From positions 124,001 through 188,000 of the forward strand of contig JADJUF010000001.1 of the NCBI GenBank assembly GCA_016717005.1: a stretch of DNA of 64,000 bases. The letters are read 5' to 3'. Made by a program: the position numbers and the translations under genes. This DNA is from Myxococcales bacterium (lineage in GTDB: Bacteria > Myxococcota_A > Polyangia > Haliangiales > Haliangiaceae). Below the pieces are notes generated by a model that worked only from the letters and a program-made list of their open reading frames with translations, did no database searches and was not told where the DNA came from. This document shows, piece after piece, positions 27,074 through 38,740 of this stretch; the stretch's first letter is position 1; every line of letters begins with the position of its first letter.

Positions 27074-29269
27074 TCAGTAGTCGACCGACACGTCCGCGGT
27101 CGCGCCGTCGGCGGCGAAGCTGTTCACGCGGATCGTGACGGCGCGGCCTCCGACCATGACGGTCATGCTCGAGCCGGGCAGGCGCTCGGCGCCAGCGGTC
27201 GTGATCAGGTACGACGTGCGCTCGCTGTACCGATGCACCAGGACCGTGTCGCGGGCGAAGCCGCGGTCGAAGCCGGTCGCCGTGCGGTACTCGATCGCGT
27301 AGTAGTTGTTGTCGTCGGCGCCGATCCGGACCATCAACGCGCCGTTGGCCTCGGGGCGGTTGATCGCGGCCACCGAGACCCGGGCCGTCTGGATCGCGGC
27401 GGCCGGCGTGAGGCGCACGACGCGCTGGGCCGGGATGAAGTTGCCGATCGTCCGCTGCGGCGCGTTCATCTCCGGGCCGGCCATGTAGCCGAGCGGGGTG
27501 GTGAACGACCGCACGAGCATCGCGCTCATGATGTCCCAGGAGTCGCGGTACTCCCCGGGGCCGGCGTCCGGCATGGTCCGCAACGTGTCGTCGTGCGAGT
27601 GCGTCGCCCAGCCGAGCGCGTGGGCGACCTCGTGGGCCAGGTAGGTCGACGACTGCGTGAACGCGGCGGTGTTGCCGACCACCAGCCGGGCCCACGCGCT
27701 GCTGTCGCTGTCGGCGTTGACGAAGGTGATGACGAACGGGTACGCGGGCGCGGTCGCGGTCAGCCCATGGGCGGCGATGCAGGCGTTGCCGACGACGGCG
27801 CGGTTGCCCGCGTTCGTCGACGGGAGCGCCATCGTGCGCGCGACGTCGATGATCTCGGTGTCGGACATGTCGAACGCGCCGTACGACGTCTCGAACCAGT
27901 AGTTGGCGAGGCCGCCCGCCCCCAGCACCAGGCCGCGCAGCGCCTGGGCCGACAGCGGCTCGGCGTCGACGTCGCTGAACTTGCAGCGGAGGACCAGGCC
28001 GCGCTTGCTCGTGAGCGGCGCCCACCCGGTGTCGTTGGCGGGCATCGGCGCGGTGTACGCCCACCAGTACGTCAGGCGGGTGCCGTCCCAGCGCGCGTCG
28101 CTGCGGACCAGGCCGTTCCAGCCCGACTCCCAGACCAGCGCGTCGTCACGGTACGACGACCCAAGCTCCGACGTCACGGCGTGGAGCGCCCCCCAGTACA
28201 GGATGCCGCCGTAGGTCGTGCTGATCTGGCCGCTGGGGACGTCGCTGATCGGCAGGAGCCCGGTGCCCGAGAGCTGCATCCGGTAGAACCGCGTCGCGCC
28301 GGTGAAGGGGTTGTGCAGCGCGAGGTCGTCGGCGAGGTCGTTGTTGACGCGCGCGACCGACACCTGATCGAACAGCCCGACAAAGCCGGTCCGGGTCACG
28401 AGCGTGCGCACGAACGTCTGGCTGACGCCGTTCCAGCGCGACGCGTAGCCCGCCACCTCGCGGCCGCTGCTCGACGACACCACCAGATCATCGCGGCCGT
28501 CGCCGTCGATGTCGCCGGCGCGGAGCTGCAGGTTGCCGGCGGACGCGAACCCCAGGTCCCCCTGGTTGAACGCCGGCGTCGGCGCGAAGAAGTAGTCGGT
28601 CTTGATCGAGTACATGCGGTACGCGCCGGCGCCGCGGGGATAGACCAGCACGTCGTCGCGCCCGTCGCCGTCGAAGTCGGCGACCACGAAGTCCTCGCCG
28701 TCGCCGACGAACGACCCCTGCGAGAACCACCACCACAGCTCCTTGCGGTCGGTGCTGATGCCCCAGCACACGAGCGCGTTGTCGTCCTGGATCGCGCACA
28801 CCTGATCGGAGCGGTCGCCGTGGAAGTCGCCGGTGATGAGGCGCTTGATCGGGCGGCGCAGGAACGTGTGGAGGATGCCGGTCTTCGCGGCGTCGGCCTT
28901 GCTGACGAAGATGCGGTTCGACGCGACCTGGACGAGGTCGGAGATCCCGTCGGCGTTGACGTCGGCCAGGGTGACGTTGTGCGCCAGCGCCAGCTGGGAG
29001 TTGCTGCCGCGGCCGCGCTTGCCGGTCCGCGCCAGCGCGTACAGGTCGTCGGGCGCGGTTGGCACCCGGCCCGCGCAGCGCTCCTCGGAGCAGGTCCCGG
29101 TCTCGCCCCAGTGGGCGCCCGCGGCCTCGGCGTCGTCGGCCGGGGGGGCGACCGCGGGCGGGTCGTCCTCGAGCGGACCGCCGTCGTCGGCGGTGAGGCA
29201 GCCGGCGAGCGCGGCGGCGAAGGTCAGCGCGGGCACGACCAGGCGTGCGTGGAGGCGAGGGGTCGACAT
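27074..29269 (-). CDS. secreted metzincin-type metalloprotease with FG-GAP repeats
   Basis: 731 aa from an ATG with AAGGA six bases upstream. Lipoprotein signal (ALTFAAALAGC). Residues of about 90-420 hold FG-GAP/VCBS-type repeats with Ca-binding loops (DVNADGISDL, DFDGDGRDDV, DIDGDGRDDL). Near residue 546 is HEVAHALGWATH, an HExxHxxGxxH zinc motif, followed by SWDIMSAM, a Met-turn. That pair identifies the metzincin clan; the exact family (M11-like or related) is not certain. The C-terminus is a beta domain. The protein is likely exported and surface-bound, with the FG-GAP part as a beta-propeller for substrate binding. Confidence 0.85.
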   Translation of the reverse strand: MSTPRLHARLVVPALTFAAALAGCLTADDGGPLEDDPPAVAPPADDAEAAGAHWGETGTCSEERCAGRVPTAPDDLYALARTGKRGRGSNSQLALAHNVTLADVNADGISDLVQVASNRIFVSKADAAKTGILHTFLRRPIKRLITGDFHGDRSDQVCAIQDDNALVCWGISTDRKELWWWFSQGSFVGDGEDFVVADFDGDGRDDVLVYPRGAGAYRMYSIKTDYFFAPTPAFNQGDLGFASAGNLQLRAGDIDGDGRDDLVVSSSSGREVAGYASRWNGVSQTFVRTLVTRTGFVGLFDQVSVARVNNDLADDLALHNPFTGATRFYRMQLSGTGLLPISDVPSGQISTTYGGILYWGALHAVTSELGSSYRDDALVWESGWNGLVRSDARWDGTRLTYWWAYTAPMPANDTGWAPLTSKRGLVLRCKFSDVDAEPLSAQALRGLVLGAGGLANYWFETSYGAFDMSDTEIIDVARTMALPSTNAGNRAVVGNACIAAHGLTATAPAYPFVITFVNADSDSSAWARLVVGNTAAFTQSSTYLAHEVAHALGWATHSHDDTLRTMPDAGPGEYRDSWDIMSAMLVRSFTTPLGYMAGPEMNAPQRTIGNFIPAQRVVRLTPAAAIQTARVSVAAINRPEANGALMVRIGADDNNYYAIEYRTATGFDRGFARDTVLVHRYSERTSYLITTAGAERLPGSSMTVMVGGRAVTIRVNSFAADGATADVSVDY

Positions 29270-29494
29270 CGTGAGTCCTTGCGTGGGAGAGGCGGTTCGC
29301 GCGTCGCGCCCTGCGGCGACGTGGCGACGGCTACAGCAACCCCCACGCCAGCCGGCGTCCCAGCCAGCTCGCGGCCTTGGCGCGCGCGCGGTCACGGTTG
29401 TCACGGTCGCTCAGGGTCACGTCACGGGTCACGGCACGCGATCGTCCAGGCGCGGCGGATGCCGCGACCGGGCCGGTCGTGTAGGGTGCGGCCC

Positions 29495-30538
29495 GTGTTC
29501 GTCTGGGTCACCCACCAGGTCGCGACGACGCGCTGGCTCAAGCAGGAGCTGGCCGCGCGCGCGCCGCACCTCAAGTTCGCGTTCGCCCGCCCGGGCCTGA
29601 CCACGTTCCGCGTCGATGGCCAGGCGCCGACCGGCGCGGTCGAGATGCCGACCTCGTTCGCGCGCGCCTGGGGCCGGTCGCTGGGCCGCGGCGGGCAGGC
29701 CGAGGTGCTGGCGACGCTGGCGACGCTCGCGCCCGAGGCGGCACCCGTGCGGCTGCACGTGTTCGAGCGCGATCTCGACGTGCCGGTCGACGAGCAGGAT
29801 CCGGCCGAGCGCGGGGCCCGGGCCCGGACGGTCGAGGCGGCGCTGCGCGCGGCGGCGCCGGGCGCGTTCCACGACGAGGTCCGGGCGCGCCCCGGCGACC
29901 GCGTGCTCGACGTCGTGGTGCCGCACGGGCACGATCCCGACGAGCCGTGGCTGATCGGCACCCACGACCACGACCTGCGCCACGGGCCGTGGCCCGGCGG
30001 CGTGACCCACGTGCCGCCGCCGCCCGAGGCGCCGTCGCGGGCGTGGTGCAAGATCGAGGAGGCCCTGCGCTGGGCCGACCTCGAGCCGGCGCCCGGCGAG
30101 ATCGCGGTCGAGCTGGGCGCGGCGCCCGGCGGCGCCAGCTACGCGATGCTGGTGCGTGGCGCCGAGGTCCACGGCGTCGATCCCGGCGCGATGCACCCCG
30201 ACGTGCTCGGCTTCCGCGGCCCCCACGGCAACCGGTTCGTGCACCACCACCTGCCCGCGGCCGAGGTGCCCAAGGCCGCGCTGCCCCGACGCTACCAGTG
30301 GCTGCTCCTCGACGTGAACCTCGCGCCGATGGTCGCGATGAAGTACGTCGAGCGGTTCGTGGCCCTGGCCCACGGCGGCCTCAAGGCCGCGGTGCTCACG
30401 CTCAAGCTCAACGACGACGGCGTCGTCGCCGCCCTGCCCCGGCTGCTCGAGCGCCTCGGCAAGCTGGGCGCGCGGACCCTGCGGGTCACGCAGCTGCCGA
30501 GCCATCGCAGCGAGGTCGTCGCGATCCTCACCTGGTAG
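29495..30538 (+). CDS. RlmM-like SAM-dependent methyltransferase (FtsJ-type fold)
   Basis: 347 aa from a GTG at 29495; the longer upstream frame is the antisense of the protease gene. N-terminal THUMP-like part, then the Rossmann fold: AWCKIEEALRW (catalytic Lys), VELGAAPGGASYAML (SAM site), LLLDVNLAP (Asp) and LTLKLND (Lys), the K-D-K set of RrmJ/RlmM enzymes. RlmM 2'-O-methylates C2498 of 23S rRNA in E. coli; the same role is inferred. Its 3' end (around 30504-30530) is duplicated beyond the stop at 30551-30577. Confidence 0.85.
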   Translation: MFVWVTHQVATTRWLKQELAARAPHLKFAFARPGLTTFRVDGQAPTGAVEMPTSFARAWGRSLGRGGQAEVLATLATLAPEAAPVRLHVFERDLDVPVDEQDPAERGARARTVEAALRAAAPGAFHDEVRARPGDRVLDVVVPHGHDPDEPWLIGTHDHDLRHGPWPGGVTHVPPPPEAPSRAWCKIEEALRWADLEPAPGEIAVELGAAPGGASYAMLVRGAEVHGVDPGAMHPDVLGFRGPHGNRFVHHHLPAAEVPKAALPRRYQWLLLDVNLAPMVAMKYVERFVALAHGGLKAAVLTLKLNDDGVVAALPRLLERLGKLGARTLRVTQLPSHRSEVVAILTW

Positions 30539-30577
30539 CGCGGCCGCGCGATCGCCGCGAGGTCGTCGCGATCCTCA
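30504..30577 (+). repeat. 27-bp duplication of the methyltransferase gene 3' end
   Basis: The stretch at 30504-30530 (ATCGCAGCGAGGTCGTCGCG then ATCCTCA) recurs at 30551-30577 with one mismatch, offset 47 bp. The second copy lies outside the gene and runs into the convergent dehydrogenase gene, so its last codons are made from the duplicated bases. Confidence 0.9.
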
Positions 30578-31387
30578 ACGGGTCGCGGCGCGCCCGCGGG
30601 CCGCCCGCGACAGGGCCTCGGTCATCGCCCACAGGCGATCCTGCGATGGCCGATCGAGCGCGAGCGGCGCCGGCCGCCGCGGCGTCAGCTGGTCGAAGTA
30701 CCGGCCGGTGGTGGCGGCGTGGCGCGGATCGACCAGCAGCGCCCGCAGGCCTCGGGCGGCGACCGCAGGCGCGATCGCCTGGGCGGGCGGCCGATCGCCG
30801 TGGAGCGCGGTGCGCACGACGCCGGGATGGATCGCGTTGACGCGCCAGCGCGGCTGGCGACGCGCCAGCGCCAGCGCGTACATCACGTTGGCGAGCTTGG
30901 TCTGGGCGTAGGCCGCGCGCGGGTCGAAGCCCCGCGCCAGCGATGGATCGTCCCACGCGATCCGGCCGTGGACGTGCAACCCGGACGCGACGATCACGAC
31001 GCGGGCGCCGTCGCCGAGCGCGGGCGCGAGGCCGTCGATCAGCGCGGCGTGGCCCACGTGGCCGACCGCGAACCCGAGCTCGAGCCCGGCGCGGGTGACC
31101 ACCCGCCGCTGCGGCCACACGCCGGCGTTGGCCACCACCGCCGCCAGCGCGATGCGCTCGCGGGCGACCCGGCGAGTCAGCTCGGCCACGCTGGCGAGGT
31201 CCGAGAGGTCGAGGGCCCAGGCCTGGGCCCGATCCCCCAGCGCCGGCAGCGCGCCGACCGCGCCGAGGCCGCGCTCGGGCGCGCGGCTCGCGATGATCAC
31301 CCGCCACCCGTCGGCGACCAGCGCGCCCGCCAGCGCGCGCCCGAGGCCGGCGCTCCCGCCCGTGATCAGGACCCAGGGCTCGGCCAC
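30575..31387 (-). CDS. short-chain dehydrogenase/reductase
   Basis: 270 aa from a GTG at 31387 (an ATG 18 codons upstream would add an unlikely Asp/Gly-rich stretch). SDR motifs: VLITGGSAGLGRALA (Gly-rich NAD(P) loop), VANAGVW (NAG), VVIVASG (catalytic Ser) and AYAQTKLANV (YxxxK). The fingerprint resembles retinol-dehydrogenase/WWOX-like SDRs. Substrate unknown. It is convergent with the methyltransferase gene; divergent from the SPFH gene. Confidence 0.9.
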   Translation of the reverse strand: MAEPWVLITGGSAGLGRALAGALVADGWRVIIASRAPERGLGAVGALPALGDRAQAWALDLSDLASVAELTRRVARERIALAAVVANAGVWPQRRVVTRAGLELGFAVGHVGHAALIDGLAPALGDGARVVIVASGLHVHGRIAWDDPSLARGFDPRAAYAQTKLANVMYALALARRQPRWRVNAIHPGVVRTALHGDRPPAQAIAPAVAARGLRALLVDPRHAATTGRYFDQLTPRRPAPLALDRPSQDRLWAMTEALSRAARGRAATR

Positions 31388-31427
31388 GCCTGACCCTCGC
31401 ACGCCCGGGCGATCGTCGCGACCGCCC

Positions 31428-31460
31428 TTGACATCTATCAAAGTGATATCATCCTGATGT
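31428..31460 (+). promoter_or_regulatory. operator-like palindrome upstream of the SPFH operon
   Basis: Between the divergent SDR and SPFH genes lies TATCA-AAG-TGATA (31436-31448), overlapping the 8-bp palindrome TGATATCA (31444-31451). An outer inverted repeat, TGACATC (31429-31435) and GATGTCA (31454-31460), encloses it. The region is far less GC-rich than its surroundings and is followed by ribosome site GGAGG (31464-31468) seven bases from the ATG. A TTGACA at 31428 is in place but no good -10 stands at the usual spacing. A likely binder is the ribbon-helix-helix protein two genes down (inferred). Confidence 0.6.
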
Positions 31461-31475
31461 CACGGAGGTCGTGCC

Positions 31476-32372
31476 ATGCAAGAGCGTCGTGTCCACACCA
31501 TGTCGGGCGGCATCGCCCTCGCCCTGTCCCTCGCCGCCGCCGGCGGCGCCATCGCCATCCTGGCGACCCAGCTGCCCGCCAACCCGCACGCGCCCGGCGC
31601 GGGCGTCAAGATCGCGATCGGCGCGATCGGCGGCGGCGTGCTCGGGCTGACCTCGCTGCTGCTGCTGATCGGCATGTTCACCGTCGGGCCCAACGAGGCC
31701 CGGGTGCTGCAGCGGTTCGGGCGCTACGTCGGCACCGTGCGCGACGAGGGCTGGCGCTGGACCAACCCGTTCAACAACAAGCGCCTGCTGTCGCTGCGCA
31801 TGCGCAACTTCGAGACGCCGATCATCAAGGTCAACGACGTCGAGGGCAACCCGATCGAGATCGCGGCGATCGTCGTGTGGCGCGTGGTCGACACCGCGCC
31901 GGCGTGCTTCGTCGTCGACGACATCGCGTCGTTCGTGCGCGTGCAGTCCGAGGCGGCGGTGCGCAGCCTGGCGATGCACCACCCGTACGACGGCCACGAC
32001 GAGAACACGATCTCGCTGCGCGGCCACACCGAGGCGGTCGCCGAGCAGCTCCAGCGGCACATCGCGACCCACTGCAAGCACGCCGGCATCGAGGTGATCG
32101 ACGCCAAGATCGCCCACCTCGCCTACGCGCCCGAGATCGCCCAGGCCATGCTGCAGCGGCAGCAGGCCGGCGCCATCATCGCGGCGCGCCAGCGCATCGT
32201 CGAGGGCGCGGTCGGCATGGTCGAGATGGCCCTGGCGATGCTCGCCAAGAACCACGTGGTCGAGCTCGACGAGGAGCGCAAGGCCGCGATGGTCTCGAAC
32301 CTGCTCGTCGTGCTGTGCGGCGAGCGGACGACGCAGCCGATCATCAACGCCGGCACGCTGCACCAGGGGTAG
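31476..32372 (+). CDS. SPFH/band 7 (stomatin-like) membrane protein
   Basis: 298 aa (an internal ATG at 31500 is possible). Two membrane segments (GIALALSLAAAGGAIAI, then VLGLTSLLLLIGMFTV) precede an SPFH domain: PNEARVLQRFGRYVGTVRDE, then WTNPFNNK, IEIAAIVVWRVVD, and a helical C-terminal part (IAQAMLQRQQAGAIIAARQ). The FNNK and VVWRVVDT features are typical for SPFH. SPFH proteins scaffold membrane microdomains. It forms an operon with the ribbon-helix-helix gene, seven bp downstream. Confidence 0.9.
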   Translation: MQERRVHTMSGGIALALSLAAAGGAIAILATQLPANPHAPGAGVKIAIGAIGGGVLGLTSLLLLIGMFTVGPNEARVLQRFGRYVGTVRDEGWRWTNPFNNKRLLSLRMRNFETPIIKVNDVEGNPIEIAAIVVWRVVDTAPACFVVDDIASFVRVQSEAAVRSLAMHHPYDGHDENTISLRGHTEAVAEQLQRHIATHCKHAGIEVIDAKIAHLAYAPEIAQAMLQRQQAGAIIAARQRIVEGAVGMVEMALAMLAKNHVVELDEERKAAMVSNLLVVLCGERTTQPIINAGTLHQG

Positions 32373-32379
32373 TGACGCC

Positions 32380-32619
<240 letters not shown>

Positions 32620-33220
32620 ACCGGCACCGGGCGTCGGGCTCCGGGTCCGGATCGGGGTCCGGGTCGGGCTCCGGGTCCGGCCGGGTCCGGGTCGGCTCGG
32701 CCGGGTCGGCTCCGGGTCCAGGTCGGTCGGTCGGGCTCCGGGTCCGGCTCCGGGTCCGGGTCGGACTCCGGGTCCAGGTCCGGGTCCGGGTCGGGGTCCG
32801 GGTCCGGCTCGGGTTCCGGGTCCGGCTCCGGCTCCGGGTCCGGCTCCGGCCCCGGTTCGGGTTCCGGTTCCGGGTCCGGCTCCGGCTCCGGCTCCGGTTC
32901 GGGTTCCGGTTCCGACTCGGGGTCGGGATCCGGATCCCGGCCGGATCCGGTCGGGATCGGGATCCGGGTCGGGGTCGCGATCGGGATCGGGATCGGGATC
33001 AGGATCGGGAACAGGGTCAGGATCGGGATCGGGATCGGGATCGGGCCCCGGATCCGACGCCGACGCCGACGCCGATGCCGACGCCGCCCTGCGCGCCCGC
33101 CGCCGGGATCCGGTTCTGCGCCCGGCGTCCGAAACGGCGACGGGCGCGGCCGGCGTTTGGCCGGGGCGCCCATCGGGGGACAGCGCGACGCGCCGGGGTG
33201 GCGCGCCGTGGGTCAGCGGA
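32620..33220. other. 600-bp non-coding gap dominated by tandem hexanucleotide repeats
   Basis: No gene is supported. Bases 32636-33060 are the repeat described separately. From 33061 to 33220 the sequence is ordinary GC-rich spacer with a short GCCGAC run (33059-33085) and the 3' side of hppA. Any frame read through it encodes only GS, RV or PE dipeptide repeats. Confidence 0.7.
32636..33060 (+). repeat. degenerate GGGTCC/GGCTCC and GGGATC hexanucleotide array
   Basis: Two sub-arrays: about 32636-32930 is built of hexamers GGGTCC, GGGTCG, GGCTCC and GGTTCG; about 32930-33050 of GGGATC with variants. The plus strand is G-rich with closely spaced GGG runs and could fold as G-quadruplexes. Length about 420 bp. 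Confidence 0.9.
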
Positions 33221-35773
<2,553 letters not shown>

Positions 35774-35910
35774 GGGAATCACCTCAGGGAAGGACGTTTC
35801 GTGGGCGCGTTATAGGGAGGTGGCTACCGCTGCGCAAGGGCTGCGCCATTTCGTTGCACGTCGTGCCGATCGTCGCGCAGGTCTGTGATATTCGTGCTAC
35901 CGGGGGCAGG

Positions 35911-38484
35911 ATGCGCCGCTCCGAGATCCTCGCCCCCGCTGGCAGCGCGGCGTCCCTGGCCGCGGCGCTCGCCGCCGGCGCCGACGCGGTCTACTTCGGC
36001 GTCGACGAGGGCTGGAACGCGCGCGCCCGCGCCGACAACTTCCGCGTCGACGATCTGCCCGCGGTCATGCGCCAGATCCACCGCGCCGGCGCCCGCGGCT
36101 ACCTGACGCTCAACACGCTGGTGTTCGAGGCCGAGCTGCCGGCGGTCGAGCGGATCGTGCGCGCGGCGGCGGCCGCCGGCGTCGACGCGCTGATCGTCCA
36201 GGATCCCGCGGTGGCGCTGATCGCGCGGGCGCTGTGCCCGGCCCTCGACCTGCACGCGTCGACGCAGATGACGCTGTCGTCGCCCGAGGCCGCGGCGGTC
36301 GCGGCGCGGCTCGGCATCGCGCGCATCGTCGTCCCGCGCGAGCTGTCGGTCGACGAGATCCGCGCGTTCGCGGCGGCGTCGCCGATCGAGCTCGAGGTGT
36401 TCGTCCACGGCGCGCTGTGCGTGTCGTGGAGCGGGCAGTGCCTGACCTCGGAGGCCTGGGGCGGCCGCTCGGCCAACCGCGGCCAGTGCGCGCAGAGCTG
36501 CCGCCTGCCCTACGACCTCGTCGTCGACGGCGACGTGCGCGACCTCGGCGAGGTCCGCTACCTGCTGTCGCCGCAGGATCTCGCGGGCGCGCCGGCGGTG
36601 CCGGCGCTGATGGACGCGGGCGTCGCGAGCTTGAAGATCGAGGGGCGCCAGAAGGGCCCGGCGTACGTCGCCGCGACCGTCGCCGGCTACCGCCGCTGGC
36701 GCGACGCGATCGCCGACGGCACCGCCGATGACGCCGCGACCGCGGCCGCGCTCGCCGACGATCTGGCGGCGATGGGCCTGGCGTACACCCGCGGTCCGTC
36801 GCTGGGGTTCCTCGGCGGCGTCGATCACCAGCGGCTGGTGGTGGGCCGCGCGCCCAAGCACCGCGGCCTCTACCTCGGGCGCGTGGTCGCGGTCGGGGCC
36901 CGCGCGCCCGAGGTCGTGCGCGACGACGACGGCCGCCCCTGGACCGGCGGGCTCGGCCTGGCCGCGCGCCCGGCGACGGCGACGCCCGACCGCGCGCAGC
37001 TCCCGCCGCCGGCGCCGCGGCCGCTCACGCCGACCGCCGGGCTGGGCGTGGTCTTCGACGACGGCCACCCCGAGGCCGACGAGCAAGGCGGCCCGATCTT
37101 CGCCGTCGACGCGCTCGGCCCCGACCGCTGGCGGCTCGGCTTCGGTACGCCCGGCCCCGAGCTGGCCCGGGTCACGGTCGGCACCCGGGTGTGGGTGACC
37201 TCGGATCCGGCCCAGCACCGCGCGGCCGAGCGCCTGGTCGCGACCGTGCCCGACGGGCGGATCGCGGTGGCGCTGGTCGTGGTCGGCGCCGTCGACGCGC
37301 CGCTGACGGTGACCGCGACCGCCGGCGGCCACCGCGCGACCGCGACCGCGACCGCGCCGCTCACGCCGGCCAGCGGCCGCGGGCTCGACGCCGCGCTCGT
37401 GCGCGACAAGCTCGGCGCGCTCGGCGGCACGCGCTACCACCTCGCCGAGGTCGACGCGTCCGGGCTGGCGCCGGGGCTGCACCTGCCGGTGTCGGCGCTC
37501 AAGGACCTGCGCCGGCAGCTGGTCGCGGCGCTCGACGCCGCGCTCGATCGGGTCGAGCGCGCGCTGGCGCCGGGCTCGGTGATCGCCGACGTCGCGGCGA
37601 CGGCCTGGGCCGGGGTCGCGCCGGCGCCCGCGGCCGCGGCCGCGACGACGGTGGTGCCCCTGTGCCGGACCGACGCGCAGCTCGACGCGGTCCTCGCCGC
37701 CGGCGCCGCCGAGGTCGAGCTCGACTGGATGGAGCTGGTCGGCCTGGGTCGCGCGGTGGCGCGGGCGCGCGCGGCGGGCGCGCGCGTGGTGATCGCGACG
37801 CCGCGGGTGGTGAAGCCGGGCGAGGACCGCATCCTCGCGCACCTCGTGCGGCTCGAGCCCGACGCGCTGCTGGTGCGGAGCTGGGCCGCGCTGGCGGCGC
37901 TCGCGCCCCACGGCCTGCCCTTGCACGGCGACTTCTCGCTCAACGTGGTCAACGGCGTCACCGCCGGCTTCGCGCTCGGCCTCGGGCTCGCGACCGTGAC
38001 CGCGGCCCACGATCTCGACGCCACCCAGCTCGACGCGCTCGTCGCCGCCAGCCGACCGGCGCGGCTCGCCGTGACCGTCCACCACCACATCCCCAGCTTC
38101 CACACCGAGCACTGCGTCTACGCCCACCTGCTGTCGGCCGGCCGCGACTTCCGCACCTGCGGCCGCCCGTGCGAGGCCCACGAGGTCGCGCTGCGCGATC
38201 GCACCGGCCAGGTCCACCCGGTCGTCGTCGACGTCGGCTGCCGCAACACCGTGTTCGGCGCCCAGGCCCAGAGCGCCGCGGGGCTGGCCGCGGGGCTGGT
38301 CGAGCGCGGCGTGGCGCGGCTGCGGGTCGAGTTCGTGCGCGAGGCCGGCCCCGACGCGGCCCGGGTCTGGATCGCGTACCGCGAGCTCGCCGGCGGCCGC
38401 CGGACCGCGGCCGACGTGGTCCGCACCGCCGCCGCGCTCGAGCAGTTCGGCGTCACGCGCGGGACCATGCGGGTCCTGCGCTGA
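35911..38484 (+). CDS. U32 family peptidase-like protein, RlhA-type (23S rRNA hydroxylation)
   Basis: 857 aa from the ATG at 35911. N-terminal ILAPAGSAASLAAALAAGAD and YFGVDEGWNARARADNF, then the U32 signature with four Cys (HGALCVSWSGQCL, RGQCAQSCRL), which bind an Fe-S cluster in RlhA. The middle DUF3656-like part and the C-terminal EHCVYAHLLSAGRDF..CGRPC region match RlhA/YdcP-type proteins. E. coli RlhA hydroxylates C2501 of 23S rRNA; the same job is inferred. It is longer than E. coli RlhA (about 650). Its tail is copied beyond the stop (see 38451-38740). Confidence 0.85.
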   Translation: MRRSEILAPAGSAASLAAALAAGADAVYFGVDEGWNARARADNFRVDDLPAVMRQIHRAGARGYLTLNTLVFEAELPAVERIVRAAAAAGVDALIVQDPAVALIARALCPALDLHASTQMTLSSPEAAAVAARLGIARIVVPRELSVDEIRAFAAASPIELEVFVHGALCVSWSGQCLTSEAWGGRSANRGQCAQSCRLPYDLVVDGDVRDLGEVRYLLSPQDLAGAPAVPALMDAGVASLKIEGRQKGPAYVAATVAGYRRWRDAIADGTADDAATAAALADDLAAMGLAYTRGPSLGFLGGVDHQRLVVGRAPKHRGLYLGRVVAVGARAPEVVRDDDGRPWTGGLGLAARPATATPDRAQLPPPAPRPLTPTAGLGVVFDDGHPEADEQGGPIFAVDALGPDRWRLGFGTPGPELARVTVGTRVWVTSDPAQHRAAERLVATVPDGRIAVALVVVGAVDAPLTVTATAGGHRATATATAPLTPASGRGLDAALVRDKLGALGGTRYHLAEVDASGLAPGLHLPVSALKDLRRQLVAALDAALDRVERALAPGSVIADVAATAWAGVAPAPAAAAATTVVPLCRTDAQLDAVLAAGAAEVELDWMELVGLGRAVARARAAGARVVIATPRVVKPGEDRILAHLVRLEPDALLVRSWAALAALAPHGLPLHGDFSLNVVNGVTAGFALGLGLATVTAAHDLDATQLDALVAASRPARLAVTVHHHIPSFHTEHCVYAHLLSAGRDFRTCGRPCEAHEVALRDRTGQVHPVVVDVGCRNTVFGAQAQSAAGLAAGLVERGVARLRVEFVREAGPDAARVWIAYRELAGGRRTAADVVRTAAALEQFGVTRGTMRVLR

Positions 38485-38740
38485 CCAGACGCCCGGCGGC
38501 GGCCCCGCTCAGGTAGCCAGGTCGAGTTGCGCGGCGCGCGCAGTGTCGCGCAGTCCGCGTCACGCGCGGGACCATCCGGGTCCTGCGCTGCCCCGGGGCC
38601 GCCGCTCAGGCGGCGTGGCGAACGTGCGCGGCGCGCGCTCGCCGTGACGCGCGCGACGATGCGGGCCCAGCGACCTGGCGCCTGGGTGCCGCCGCTCAGG
38701 CGGCCAGGTGGATCTGCTCGGCGCGCGCGGTGTCGCGCAG
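38451..38740. repeat. three alternating copies of two convergent gene ends
   Basis: The end of the U32 gene (38451-38483) recurs at 38558-38590 (one mismatch in 33) and, more diverged, at 38643. The end of the ferritin-like gene (38692-38740, minus) recurs at 38505-38553 (7 mismatches in 49) and in part at 38602. The two therefore alternate: U32 end, ferritin end, three times, in the 211 bp between the stop codons. Confidence 0.92.

Noticed and set aside
31428..31456. Full sigma-70 promoter from TTGACA at 31428
   Set aside because: At 16-18 bp spacing no acceptable -10 is present; kept only as part of an operator region.
32636..33060. CRISPR array
   Set aside because: The units are six bases long with no unique spacers.
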